Notes under the pieces: generated by a model
The model's input: only the letters and a program-made list of their open reading frames with translations
Databases searched by the model: none
What the model was told of the DNA's origin: nothing
Part shown: in pieces, positions 53,063 to 62,214 of the stretch
Layout: the number at the start of each line of letters is the position of its first letter
How positions within the stretch are numbered: the stretch's first letter is position 1
Program-made: the position numbers and the translations under genes
Source: Thermophagus xiamenensis
Lineage (GTDB): Bacteria; Bacteroidota; Bacteroidia; Bacteroidales; Marinilabiliaceae
Reading direction: 5' to 3'
DNA length: 64,000 nucleotides
Assembly: GCF_900112795.1 (NCBI RefSeq)
Contig: NZ_FONA01000009.1
Coordinates: 1 to 64,000, forward strand

Positions 53063-54553
53063 TTATGGTTGTTCTTTTAATAATTCCTTTAAAGCCATAA
53101 GCTGTTGCTCCTTCTTTACTTGTCGGAGTTTTTTGGCAGTATTGGTATAGTATTTATGATTTGCAATAAAATTAATTTGTTTTTTATTCCACTCTTTTAA
53201 AGACATTTTTCCATTAAATGTTTGAATTTCCTTATATAAATTTTGTGAAATAGGAATAAAGTCAGGCCGTCCCAAATAATCTAAGTCGGCATCTTTAAGG
53301 ATAGCTTCGAGATGATTACTGGGAAGTGCTTCTTTGCGCGTCACATTAATTAACCGGTTAATTTCTTCTATCTGGTCATCAGAATAGCCATACATCTGCA
53401 AAATCTCTTTGGCCAATTCCATGCTATAATGTTCATGGTTTTTATAAGAGACCAAAAAACCCGAATCATGTAACAAAGCAGCAGTCTTAAGAAGTAACAT
53501 TTCTTCTTCATTGACGCCCTCGCCACGACCAATAATTTCAACCTGGGTAACTACATCAATAGTATGTTTAACATTATGATATGTAAACTCTTCTGATAAT
53601 TCATTCTCCAAACGATTAAGAACAGACTCTTCCACATCGCCAAATCTTATATGCTGCAATTTTATCTTGAACAGTTCATTGGGTTTCTTTCCTTCTCCGT
53701 CAACCGAAAGTTCAGGAATAATTCCTTTAATAAAATACATATCTGTTTCTCCCTTATATTTAATGGGCATCTTACCCCTGTACTGAGACTCAAAAAATTC
53801 TTTAACAAGCTGCCATGTGGTTCCGGAAATATTAATTTCACCCGGCATACCGGAAGATTCCATCCGACTGGCTATATTAACGGTATCACCCCATATATCG
53901 AAAGAAATTTTCTTCCGCCCCACCATACCCGATATAACAGGTCCGGTATGAATTCCTATGCGCAACTCCCAATAATCTTTATGTTCAATCATCTTATTGC
54001 GCCTCAATTCTTCCATAAATTGCTGCATTTCCAGGGCTGCCAAGACAACTTCTATAGGATTGGTACTGTTTTTTACCGGGAGGCCACCGGCACACATATA
54101 CGCATCACCAATGGTTTTTATTTTTTCAATGCCATATTTTTCAACGATAGCATCAAATTGAAAGAACAATTGATCCAGTTCATCAATTAATACTTCAGGA
54201 TTTAATTGCTCAACAATTCTTGTAAATCCCTGGATATCGGCAAAAAGAACAGTTACCTTCTGATATTTCCGCGATTTTTTTTTGGGCCCTTGATGAGTAT
54301 AAACGATAGATTCAGTATCATATTGTGCCTGTATCCGCCGAGCTCTCTCCTTAACCTTTAGGGCCAACTCAAGGCGCTCTGCTGTAAGCCTTTCAACACA
54401 AAGATGAATATAATTTCTTATCAAAAAAACCACACCAATTATCAAAATAATCCCCACAATTGCCAAACCAATATAATAAAAAGGAAGAGTTAATATCATC
54501 ACCTCGTATGTTTTGAAACTGCAATATAAATAAAGTCTTGTAAAAAACGTCAT
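53063..54553 (-). CDS. class III adenylate cyclase fused to an HD phosphohydrolase domain, membrane-anchored
   Basis: The product is 496 residues. One N-terminal membrane helix (about 20-47: LPFYYIGLAIVGIILIIGVV) leads through a coiled coil to the cyclase domain. Its sites are complete: metal Asp106 and Asp150 (LFADIQGFT, IGDAYM), substrate-determining Lys146 and Asp219 (EKIKTIGD, FDIWGD), which favour ATP over GTP, and transition-state Asn226 and Arg230. The C-terminal half (about 320-480) is an HD domain with HNVKHTIDV, ALLHDSGF and AILKDADLDYLG. A cyclase joined to a possible cyclic-nucleotide or nucleotide hydrolase is uncommon. It stands between the bactofilin and the usp gene; the gap 52883-53062 shows no gene. 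Confidence 0.88.
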   Translation of the reverse strand: MTFFTRLYLYCSFKTYEVMILTLPFYYIGLAIVGIILIIGVVFLIRNYIHLCVERLTAERLELALKVKERARRIQAQYDTESIVYTHQGPKKKSRKYQKVTVLFADIQGFTRIVEQLNPEVLIDELDQLFFQFDAIVEKYGIEKIKTIGDAYMCAGGLPVKNSTNPIEVVLAALEMQQFMEELRRNKMIEHKDYWELRIGIHTGPVISGMVGRKKISFDIWGDTVNIASRMESSGMPGEINISGTTWQLVKEFFESQYRGKMPIKYKGETDMYFIKGIIPELSVDGEGKKPNELFKIKLQHIRFGDVEESVLNRLENELSEEFTYHNVKHTIDVVTQVEIIGRGEGVNEEEMLLLKTAALLHDSGFLVSYKNHEHYSMELAKEILQMYGYSDDQIEEINRLINVTRKEALPSNHLEAILKDADLDYLGRPDFIPISQNLYKEIQTFNGKMSLKEWNKKQINFIANHKYYTNTAKKLRQVKKEQQLMALKELLKEQP

Positions 54554-54654
54554 TCGTCAATCATTTGTTGGAGTTTAAAAAAATGGCTGAAATTCTTTAA
54601 TGTTTGAAAAAACAAAATATTATCTTTAAGCGGTTAAATAGAATTTTAATACCT

Positions 54655-55488
54655 ATGGAAAGTTTAATGCATAGCATTTTGGTCCCTTACGATTTCTCGG
54701 ATACTGTCATATATGCCGTCGAGCATGCAGTAAATCTTTCCCGCGTTTTGAACACCAACATCACTTTACTCCATATTGTTAAACGCAGTTCGGAGGTAAA
54801 AGATTCAGAACAACGACTTGGTGAACAGGCTAAAGAAATTGAAAAGCAATTCAACATAAAACCTGAAATACTGGTTAAAGAAGGCAGTATTTTTAAAACC
54901 ATTAATGAAGTTTCGGAAGAGTTGGAATGCGCCATGGTCGTCATGATCACTCATGGCATGCGTGGATTACAAAAACTAACTGGAAGTTGGGCATTAAAAG
55001 TGATTGTGGGCTCAAGAGTGCCATTTTTAGTTGTTCAGGAGCCTCCCCAAAAATCTGATTACACAAAAATAGTTTTCCCTGTTGACTTTAAATCGGAAAA
55101 CAAAGAAAAACTGAGATGGGCTGAATACATGTCTCTCTATTTTAAAACTAAAATTTATTTGTTTTCCTCTTCGTCCAAAGAAGGGGTATTGGACAGCCGA
55201 ACAAAAGCCAATGTGGTATTCTGTAAAAATTTTCTGGAAGAAAAAAATATTGATTATGAATTAGTTCTTTCAAAACACAAATCATCATTCTCGCAAGAGA
55301 CCATTGATTTTGCCAAAGAAAACAATGCCGATTTAATTATTATAATGACTACGCGCGATATCGCCTTTCATGACTATTTTCTGGGAGTCCAGGAACAACA
55401 CATTATTGCCAACAGTGCCAAAATACCGGTACTTGTTATCAACCCCAGAACCGATCTCATGAAATATGGCTATGGTGGTAGTTTCTGA
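54655..55488 (+). CDS. tandem universal stress protein
   Basis: I chose the ATG at 54655 (MESLMHSILVPYDFSD), 277 residues, over a TTG at 54604 that adds a non-homologous tail. Two Usp domains follow. The first has ILVPYDFSDTVIYAVEHAVN and VMITHGMRGLQKLTGSWALK; the second has IVFPVDFKSENKEKLRWAEY and LIIIMTTRDIAFHDYFLGVQ. Usp proteins bind ATP or AMP and help survival in stationary phase and stress. The gene is divergent from the cyclase-HD gene, 101 bp apart. No clear ribosome-binding site precedes either start. Confidence 0.9.
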   Translation: MESLMHSILVPYDFSDTVIYAVEHAVNLSRVLNTNITLLHIVKRSSEVKDSEQRLGEQAKEIEKQFNIKPEILVKEGSIFKTINEVSEELECAMVVMITHGMRGLQKLTGSWALKVIVGSRVPFLVVQEPPQKSDYTKIVFPVDFKSENKEKLRWAEYMSLYFKTKIYLFSSSSKEGVLDSRTKANVVFCKNFLEEKNIDYELVLSKHKSSFSQETIDFAKENNADLIIIMTTRDIAFHDYFLGVQEQHIIANSAKIPVLVINPRTDLMKYGYGGSF

Positions 55489-55524
55489 TCCCTTCTTTTC
55501 TATCACCCATTAATATGTCTTATT

Positions 55525-55722
55525 CATCCGTATAAATTTTACTTACTTTATTGATATATTGTTTCTTAAAAGCAGTCATTAGTGGTTAGTTATTAGTCAC
55601 TAGTCCATTAACACTAATGACTGTTAACTAACGACTAATGACTATTGACTTCTTCTGCCTTTGTCGTTTATACATGTTCTTTTGTGACAAAAGTCGCCAT
55701 GCTCGTTTTATTCGTATTAAAT
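55525..55722. repeat. dispersed palindromic repeat, copy C
   Basis: The copy starts CATCCGTATAAATTTTACTT like copy B. The left arm AGTCATTAGT is at 55574-55583; right arms ACTAATGACT are at 55613-55622 and 55634-55643. The right flank has TTCTTCTGCCT, TACATGTTCTTTTGTG and GCCATGCTCGTTTTATTC. It lies in the 554-bp gap 55489-56042, which has no gene. Confidence 0.9.
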
Positions 55723-55750
55723 TTACTTTTTACATTGATTTGTTAGCCCT

Positions 55751-55893
55751 TAAGATTAGTGGCTAATCATTAGTTAATCAACACTAATCACTAATGACTG
55801 TTGACTAATGACTATAAACTTCTTCTGCCTATGTCTTTTAATCATCCTTTTTTACCACAAAAGCCGCCATCCTCGTTTCATCCTATATAAAAT
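55751..55893. repeat. dispersed palindromic repeat, copy D
   Basis: This copy starts at GATTAGTGGCTAATCATTAG. Right arms ACTAATGACT are at 55790-55799 and 55804-55813, then TTCTTCTGCCTATG and CCGCCATCCTCGTTTCATCC. It follows copy C by about 30 bp in the same orientation, so the two are a tandem pair. The rest of the gap to 56042 shows no gene; TATTTTCG near 56016 is a possible -7-like box for rdgB. Confidence 0.85.
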
Positions 55894-56042
55894 TCATTTC
55901 TCCAGATTATGGTCTGATTCTGTGATATGTTTATTCCAGCATAATATATTGGTTTAATAGCTGAATTCTTTTTGATCAAAGTTCATTTATAATCTACATT
56001 GGTCTTATTTTTTTGTATTTTCGCGATATATTTAAATGAAGG

Positions 56043-56624
56043 ATGGATCTTATATTTGCGACCAAAAACAAGCATAAAGTACTGGAAATAAACCGAATGC
56101 TTGGAGACACCAAGAAGATTAAATCTCTTTTGGAAATCAAATTCGAAGGAGACCTACCCGAAACAGGCCATACTTTGGAAGAAAATGCTTTGCAAAAAGC
56201 ACGTTTTATAAATAAACATCTTGGCGTAGATTGTTTTGCGGATGATACAGGCCTTGAAATTGACGCTCTTAATGGAGCACCTGGCGTTTATTCGGCCAGA
56301 TTTGCCGGCCCCGAAAAAGACAGCATAAAAAATATTGAAAAAGTACTTTCCGAATTAAAAAATAAAACCAACAGAAAGGCTCGTTTCAGAACGGTAATAG
56401 CCTTAATACTTGACCAAAAAGAGATGCTTTTTGAAGGTTATGTTGACGGCACAATACTTGATGCCCCAAGAGGAGACGGAGGATTTGGTTACGACTCTAT
56501 TTTTATGCCGGAAGGATATGATTTATCATTTGCCGAAATGCCATTATCTCAAAAAAACAAAATTAGTCACCGGGCTATGGCACTTCAAAAGCTGGCAGAG
56601 TTTTTTCATAAGAACCAACCATAG
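56043..56624 (+). CDS. rdgB: non-canonical purine NTP diphosphatase (RdgB/HAM1)
   Basis: The product is 193 residues. It begins MDLIFATKNKHKVLEINRML and has LPETGHTLEENALQKARF, CFADDTGLEIDALNGAPGVY and DGGFGYDSIFMPEGYDLSFA, the whole ITPase signature set. It removes deaminated nucleotides such as dITP, dHapTP and XTP, releasing pyrophosphate. It is a single gene ahead of porZ. Confidence 0.97.
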   Translation: MDLIFATKNKHKVLEINRMLGDTKKIKSLLEIKFEGDLPETGHTLEENALQKARFINKHLGVDCFADDTGLEIDALNGAPGVYSARFAGPEKDSIKNIEKVLSELKNKTNRKARFRTVIALILDQKEMLFEGYVDGTILDAPRGDGGFGYDSIFMPEGYDLSFAEMPLSQKNKISHRAMALQKLAEFFHKNQP

Positions 56625-56738
56625 TATCCAAAATTTGCCGGTTCAATGACAATTGTCTCATAAAACCCTGTATATTATTCCTAAAACATTAGTTATTGAT
56701 AACTATTTGCTGGCTAAAGACTTGTTAAATTATTTTGC

Positions 56739-59306
56739 ATGAATACCATAATTTCAAAACCATGGATTCAATCTTATTATAGTCATTGGCCGAATAAATT
56801 TTGCAAGACTATAATAGCTATTCTCCCGGTGTCATTCGTTGAAGGATTTGTTTCCTTTATTATAAGGCCCTGCAAGCTTTGGTTCAAGCAATTATTAAAG
56901 GTTAAAATTGACTTTCGTTTTTTTAATTACCGCTTCCTGTTCATCTCACTGTTTTTGTTTGTATTAAATATTTACTGCGTTGCTCTCGATCAATGGACGA
57001 CCTACTATTCCTATAAAGAATGTTTTGACATTGCCGAAAGTAAGGACTTTATCATTGGTGCAACCGAACTTGGACTAATACTATACCATAAAGAGACTCA
57101 TTCCCTCTCTACACTAAACAAATCAAATGGTCTTTCAGACACCCAAATTTCTGCCATTGGTGCATCCAAAGAAAAGAATATAATTTTAGTTGGCTATGAA
57201 AATGGCAATATTGACATCGTGAAAGATGATTATGTATTAAACATCCCCGACCTTAAAATTGAGCAATTGACCGTAAGCAAAAGCATTACCCACTTTTTAA
57301 TTTATAATGAAAAAGCTTTTTGCAGCACCAATTTTGGTATTATTGAACTTGACCTTTCAAAAAATGAAATCATTTCTACACTAATCATTGGCGATGAAGC
57401 ATCTTATCTGAAGGTTAACAAAACTTTCATTAAAAATGATACCATTTATGCTGCAACTTCAAAGGGACTATTAATGGCCGACATGAATAACCCGCTTTTT
57501 TATTATAAAAACTGGTCATTATTATCACAGGATAGTTCTGAATATATCGATATTTCTGATCATCCATCAGGCATAATGGGTGTGAAAGGTTCATTGGGAA
57601 AGAGTTGCCTATTAATATTATTCCAGAATGAGGAGGCATCTATATTATCAGAATTCAAAGCTTTTTACAACATTACCCCCATTGAAAGTGGTTTTATTAT
57701 TACAACAGGAAATGGTATTTTCTTCACTGACAACCAGCTTCAAATAACTTCACAACAAGATACCATTGTCACCCATGACGACAATATAATTTTCCCTTTT
57801 TACAGGGACTTATTGGTGTCCGAGGATCATAAAATATGGATTGCAGACCGGCAGAATGGTTTGTTTTATAAAACCTCCGGCAATAAATATCAACAGGTTT
57901 TACCACAAGGCCCCTATTCCAATGAAATATATAAAACAAAAAAAATAGGCGATGAGTTATGGATCCTAACCGGCGGTTTCAATTCCGTTTATACTAAAAG
58001 CAACATACCGGCATCCATATCCATCTTCAATGAGAATTCATGGTTATATCTCGACACCATTAATACCCCTGCCTTAAAAAATGTTGTCGACTTTGTCGAT
58101 ATAGCCGTCAACCCTTTTAATGATGACAATATCTTTATAGCCTCATATGGACAGGGTCTTTTCGAATTCGATAAGAACAATGATAAGATTTATCTGAAAA
58201 AACATTATACCGCCAATAATAGTCCACTTATGGCAAGCACAGATGCTTCCGGAAATCAAAATCTTTATATATCCGGATTAACGTTTAGCAAAGAAGGATA
58301 CCTTTATATTAACCATTCTGGCTCAGAAAAAGGTATTATAGTTTTTAATATTTCCGACAGCACCTGGCATCCTTACAATTACGGTACCATATCCATTCTA
58401 ACCCCCCAAATGGGTGACATTATAATCGACAACAACGGATACAAATGGACTTCCATTTTACAAGGTTACAAGGGTATTTTTGTTTTTGATGATAATGGCA
58501 CGATTGAAAACCTCTCGGATGATCAATACCGTGGGCCGTTATCCACGACTGAGGATCCCGACAACAGAAATTTTGGATTAATCGAATTTTGGGACGAATA
58601 CGAAGAAGTGTCAATAAGTGGTGCTTACTGTATCGAAAAAGATAAAAACGGATATCTTTGGTTTGGAACAGACAATGGCATTGTAGTGCAATACAATCCT
58701 TCACAAATATTTAATACAGAAAAGCCCTCATTTACCAGAATTATAGTTCCAAGAAATGATGGCAGTGGACTTGCCGATTACCTTTTGGAAGGAGAGAAAG
58801 TAACATCCATTGCGGTCGATGAGGCAAACCGAAAATACATTGGAACAGTAGGTAATGGTATTTATTTGCTTTCAGAGGACGGACTTCAAACCGTTTCTCA
58901 CTTTACCACTCAAAACACACCACTTCCTTCAGATACCATCTTAAACATCGACATAGATAAAAAAACCGGGGAAGTATTTTTTTCAACCAGTAAAGGGTTG
59001 ATTTCATACCAAGGTAAGGCTATTGAAGGAAGCCAAACATTTGATGACGTATTTGTTTATCCTAACCCTGTACGACCCGAATATGGTGGGCTCATCACAA
59101 TTACAGGCTTATTGGAGGAAACTAATGTAAAAATTACCGATACACAAGGAAATTTAGTATATGAAACCATCTCTTTAGGTGGAAATGCATTCTGGAACGG
59201 GAAAAATCTTAGAGGAGAAAAAGTAAAATCCGGTATATATATTATATTTTTGACCTCTTTAGATGGAGAACAAAGAGGAACTACGAAAGTGGCAATAATC
59301 CGATGA
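56739..59306 (+). CDS. porZ: PorZ-like type IX secretion system surface protein with C-terminal sorting domain
   Basis: The product is up to 855 residues. A likely signal peptide is FLFISLFLFVLNIYCVALDQ (about 68-87), then WTTYYSYKECFDIAESK and two-component-regulator-type beta-propeller blades (KSNGLSDTQISAIGASKEKN, KNGYLWFGTDNGIVVQYNPS). The last 80 residues form a type A sorting domain (FVYPNPVRPEYGGLITITG ... KVKSGIYIIFLTS). PorZ belongs to the attachment complex that fixes cargo proteins to A-LPS at the surface. The 65 residues before the signal peptide have no homologous look; no in-frame ATG lies closer to it, so the true start may be a rarer codon. Confidence 0.85.
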   Translation: MNTIISKPWIQSYYSHWPNKFCKTIIAILPVSFVEGFVSFIIRPCKLWFKQLLKVKIDFRFFNYRFLFISLFLFVLNIYCVALDQWTTYYSYKECFDIAESKDFIIGATELGLILYHKETHSLSTLNKSNGLSDTQISAIGASKEKNIILVGYENGNIDIVKDDYVLNIPDLKIEQLTVSKSITHFLIYNEKAFCSTNFGIIELDLSKNEIISTLIIGDEASYLKVNKTFIKNDTIYAATSKGLLMADMNNPLFYYKNWSLLSQDSSEYIDISDHPSGIMGVKGSLGKSCLLILFQNEEASILSEFKAFYNITPIESGFIITTGNGIFFTDNQLQITSQQDTIVTHDDNIIFPFYRDLLVSEDHKIWIADRQNGLFYKTSGNKYQQVLPQGPYSNEIYKTKKIGDELWILTGGFNSVYTKSNIPASISIFNENSWLYLDTINTPALKNVVDFVDIAVNPFNDDNIFIASYGQGLFEFDKNNDKIYLKKHYTANNSPLMASTDASGNQNLYISGLTFSKEGYLYINHSGSEKGIIVFNISDSTWHPYNYGTISILTPQMGDIIIDNNGYKWTSILQGYKGIFVFDDNGTIENLSDDQYRGPLSTTEDPDNRNFGLIEFWDEYEEVSISGAYCIEKDKNGYLWFGTDNGIVVQYNPSQIFNTEKPSFTRIIVPRNDGSGLADYLLEGEKVTSIAVDEANRKYIGTVGNGIYLLSEDGLQTVSHFTTQNTPLPSDTILNIDIDKKTGEVFFSTSKGLISYQGKAIEGSQTFDDVFVYPNPVRPEYGGLITITGLLEETNVKITDTQGNLVYETISLGGNAFWNGKNLRGEKVKSGIYIIFLTSLDGEQRGTTKVAIIR

Positions 59307-59327
59307 TTGACTTAAAGCCATAAAAAG

Positions 59328-62075
59328 ATGCTGCTGATGACGAAACGAAACCTGGGCATTTTCGGTATTATATTGATATTCGTGGCAGTAATCATTGCTG
59401 TCTTTTGGAATTTATACAGACACCAAAGTTTTAGTGCCGAAAAAACATTGGATGCAGTCCCCCTTAATTCCCCATTAATTTTAAGAATCAATTCAGCCGA
59501 AGATTTTGTTGAAACGCTTCAAAACAAAATAAATTATAAATCAGACCTGCAAGCTTTTGAAAGTATTTCTAAATTTTTTGATCTTATCAACTATATCGAT
59601 ACCACTTCGTTATTTTCTGGTAGCGCATTTAAAGATCTGCTCAAAGCACCTATATATGTATCGGTCAACAAAATCGGGAAAAATTCATTTGAATGGGCGA
59701 TGCATTTTGCCATACAAAACCAGGCACATTTAAATGACCTAAAATCATGGATTACTAACCGTCATTCCGAAAAACGAATTTATACCGGCTTTTCAATATT
59801 TAAAATTTCAATTCCGGCCAACAATATCAACCCACTCTTTGTTACCTGGCAAAATGGCGTGCTGACAGTTAGTCCATCATCCCTTATCGTTGAAGCCTCT
59901 ATCCGACAGCAACAAACGGGGCATTCTCTCAGAACCAACCCACAATTTTCTAACCTCAATAAAACTACCAACCCGGGTTCTATCGCATCATTATTTTTTA
60001 ACTTCTCGCTTCTTCCCGGCTTTTCGGAACCTTTTTTGGCACCTAAGGCGAAAAACAACGCATCGTTCTTTGGGAGAATTAGTTCCTGGGGAGCTTTAGA
60101 CCTTCAATTAAATAAAGAACGTCTCACATTGAATGGGTTCCTATCCAATAAAGACACCTCTAAATTTTCCTCTTTATTCGAAGGGGTTAAACCGCGTAAG
60201 TCATCTCTTCATCAAGTATTGCCATCCGACATCAAGCTATTTTTTAGCTATAATTATGATGACCCTCTTCGATTTATCGAAAACCTTAAACGATATATTC
60301 AAAATTCAGATGAAGCCAAGAAATTTGAAACGGTGAACCAGTCCTATAAAAATGCTACCGGAAGTCATTTTGTTGATGCTTTTTTCAACCTGGTAGAGGG
60401 AGAGGCCGCGTTGGCATTTTCCAATTATAATGCCAGCAATCCTAAAGAAGGACGTTTTCTCGTCTTCAGGACGAAAGGTCAGGCCAGCACCCTTTCTGAG
60501 TTAAAACAGATGCAGAAATATTTTGGGGTTTCTACCGACCCAATAACCTGGTATAAAGTTGATGAATCCACCACATTCCCCATCTACCAGGGATTTTCTG
60601 AAGAGCTGCCAAAAGTCGCATTAGGTTATTTGTTTCCCGATACCCCCTTACAATATTTTTCATTCTACCGTAATTATTTAATTTTCGGTGACAGCCAAAA
60701 ATCATTAGAATCATTTTTATATCAAAACATTTTAAAAAGGACTTTGCAAAGCCATCCTTATTTTTCCTCTTTTATGGAAAATTTTGCCTATGAAGAAAAT
60801 CTTTTCCTTTTTGCCGAAATACCTCATCTAATTTCGTTTCTTCAGCCCAGCCTAAATCCCGATTATTTTCATCCCACACAGGAACAGATGAAAATACTAT
60901 TCAACTTTTATGGTGCCGGCATCCAACTATCCAATAGTTCGGGACTTCATTATGTTACCGCCTGTGCCGATTATACTCCCCACCGAGACAAAGAACCTCG
61001 CACCATTTGGCAAAGCCGGTTAGATTCGGCCGTGGCAATAAAACCGGCTTTAGTGGTTAATCATTATACCCTGGAAAAAGAAATAATGGTTCAAGACAAA
61101 CTCAACAACTTGTACCTTATTAATAATATGGGGCGAATATTATGGGAAAAACCTCTTGACGGTCCCATAATTAGTGAAATTCATCAAATCGACTACTATC
61201 AAAACAACAAGCTGCAATATCTTTTTAATACCGAGAAAAAGCTTTACCTCCTTGACCGCAATGGCAACCATGTGGCAAGATATCCTTTTACTTTACCCGC
61301 AAAAGCTACCAACGGGGTGGCCGTTTTTGACTATGACAAGAACAGAAATTATCGATTATTCCTGGCTCTTGAAGACCGCAAAATATATCTGTTTGACAAA
61401 ACTGGAGCCAGGGTAACCGGCTGGAACATCCCTCAAACCGAAGGAATTGTTACCCAACCCGTTCAATTTTTCCGGACCAGTGGCAAAGATTATATTGTTT
61501 TTAGTGACCAATACCGAAACTATATTATGGACCGTCGTGGCAACACAAGAGTCAGACCCAATAAAATTTTCATCAGAAACAATTTGAGCCCCTTTTATTT
61601 GGAATACCCCAATTCCGAAAAATCGGCATTGGTTACAACAACAACCGACGGTTCTTTAGCACAAATATTGTTGCCGTCGGGGAAAACCATTATTCGTCCA
61701 CAAACAAAAGTTGAAAATCAACCACACTATTTTGCAATTCTTTATGACAACAAACCCAAGTATGTAATTGTAACCGCTGAACAACTTAAAATATACAACA
61801 ATAATTTACACCCCGAAGTCAATAAAAAGCTGGAATCCCCCGTAAAGGTTATTGCCGATATATATCATTTTTCATCAACCGATTACAAGATTGGGCTAGT
61901 TTCCGAAAAAGAAAGTAAAATTTTTCTCTACAATAGCGATGGAACACTATACAAAGGTTTCCCGCTAAAAGGAACCTCTCGTTTTTCAATAGGTTTTTTA
62001 AAATCATCGGCCTATCGGTTCAACCTCATAACAGGTGGTGATTACAATTTTATTTACAATTACAGAGTGGAATAG
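59328..62075 (+). CDS. large exported protein: DUF3352-like N-terminal region and C-terminal beta-propeller
   Basis: The product is 915 residues with an N-terminal membrane anchor (LGIFGIILIFVAVIIAVFWN). Residues about 45-560 resemble DUF3352-type proteins (VPLNSPLILRINSAEDFVET, GALDLQLNKERLTLNGFL, FVDAFFNLVEGEAALAFSNY). Residues about 575-915 are a propeller of PQQ-like blades (NLYLINNMGRILWEKPLDGP, YLLDRNGNHVARYPF, IYLFDKTGARVTGW). It follows porZ by 21 bp, probably as an operon. Function is unknown to me; it is likely in the periplasm and may take part in envelope or secretion quality control. Confidence 0.65.
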   Translation: MLLMTKRNLGIFGIILIFVAVIIAVFWNLYRHQSFSAEKTLDAVPLNSPLILRINSAEDFVETLQNKINYKSDLQAFESISKFFDLINYIDTTSLFSGSAFKDLLKAPIYVSVNKIGKNSFEWAMHFAIQNQAHLNDLKSWITNRHSEKRIYTGFSIFKISIPANNINPLFVTWQNGVLTVSPSSLIVEASIRQQQTGHSLRTNPQFSNLNKTTNPGSIASLFFNFSLLPGFSEPFLAPKAKNNASFFGRISSWGALDLQLNKERLTLNGFLSNKDTSKFSSLFEGVKPRKSSLHQVLPSDIKLFFSYNYDDPLRFIENLKRYIQNSDEAKKFETVNQSYKNATGSHFVDAFFNLVEGEAALAFSNYNASNPKEGRFLVFRTKGQASTLSELKQMQKYFGVSTDPITWYKVDESTTFPIYQGFSEELPKVALGYLFPDTPLQYFSFYRNYLIFGDSQKSLESFLYQNILKRTLQSHPYFSSFMENFAYEENLFLFAEIPHLISFLQPSLNPDYFHPTQEQMKILFNFYGAGIQLSNSSGLHYVTACADYTPHRDKEPRTIWQSRLDSAVAIKPALVVNHYTLEKEIMVQDKLNNLYLINNMGRILWEKPLDGPIISEIHQIDYYQNNKLQYLFNTEKKLYLLDRNGNHVARYPFTLPAKATNGVAVFDYDKNRNYRLFLALEDRKIYLFDKTGARVTGWNIPQTEGIVTQPVQFFRTSGKDYIVFSDQYRNYIMDRRGNTRVRPNKIFIRNNLSPFYLEYPNSEKSALVTTTTDGSLAQILLPSGKTIIRPQTKVENQPHYFAILYDNKPKYVIVTAEQLKIYNNNLHPEVNKKLESPVKVIADIYHFSSTDYKIGLVSEKESKIFLYNSDGTLYKGFPLKGTSRFSIGFLKSSAYRFNLITGGDYNFIYNYRVE

Positions 62076-62214
62076 TATTAATTAATGAATTTGAAATTGC
62101 AATGAGTATCATAAAATGACAGAAAAATAAATGTAAAAAATCAGTCAAGCCCTAACCTCAAAGGCATGAATTGATTAAATCACTTTACATTAAATTTTTA
62201 CAGAAAACAACGCG

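Noticed and set aside
54604-54654. TTG start for the universal stress protein
   Set aside because: The extra 17 residues are not part of the Usp fold and the ATG at 54655 is placed normally before ILVPYDF.
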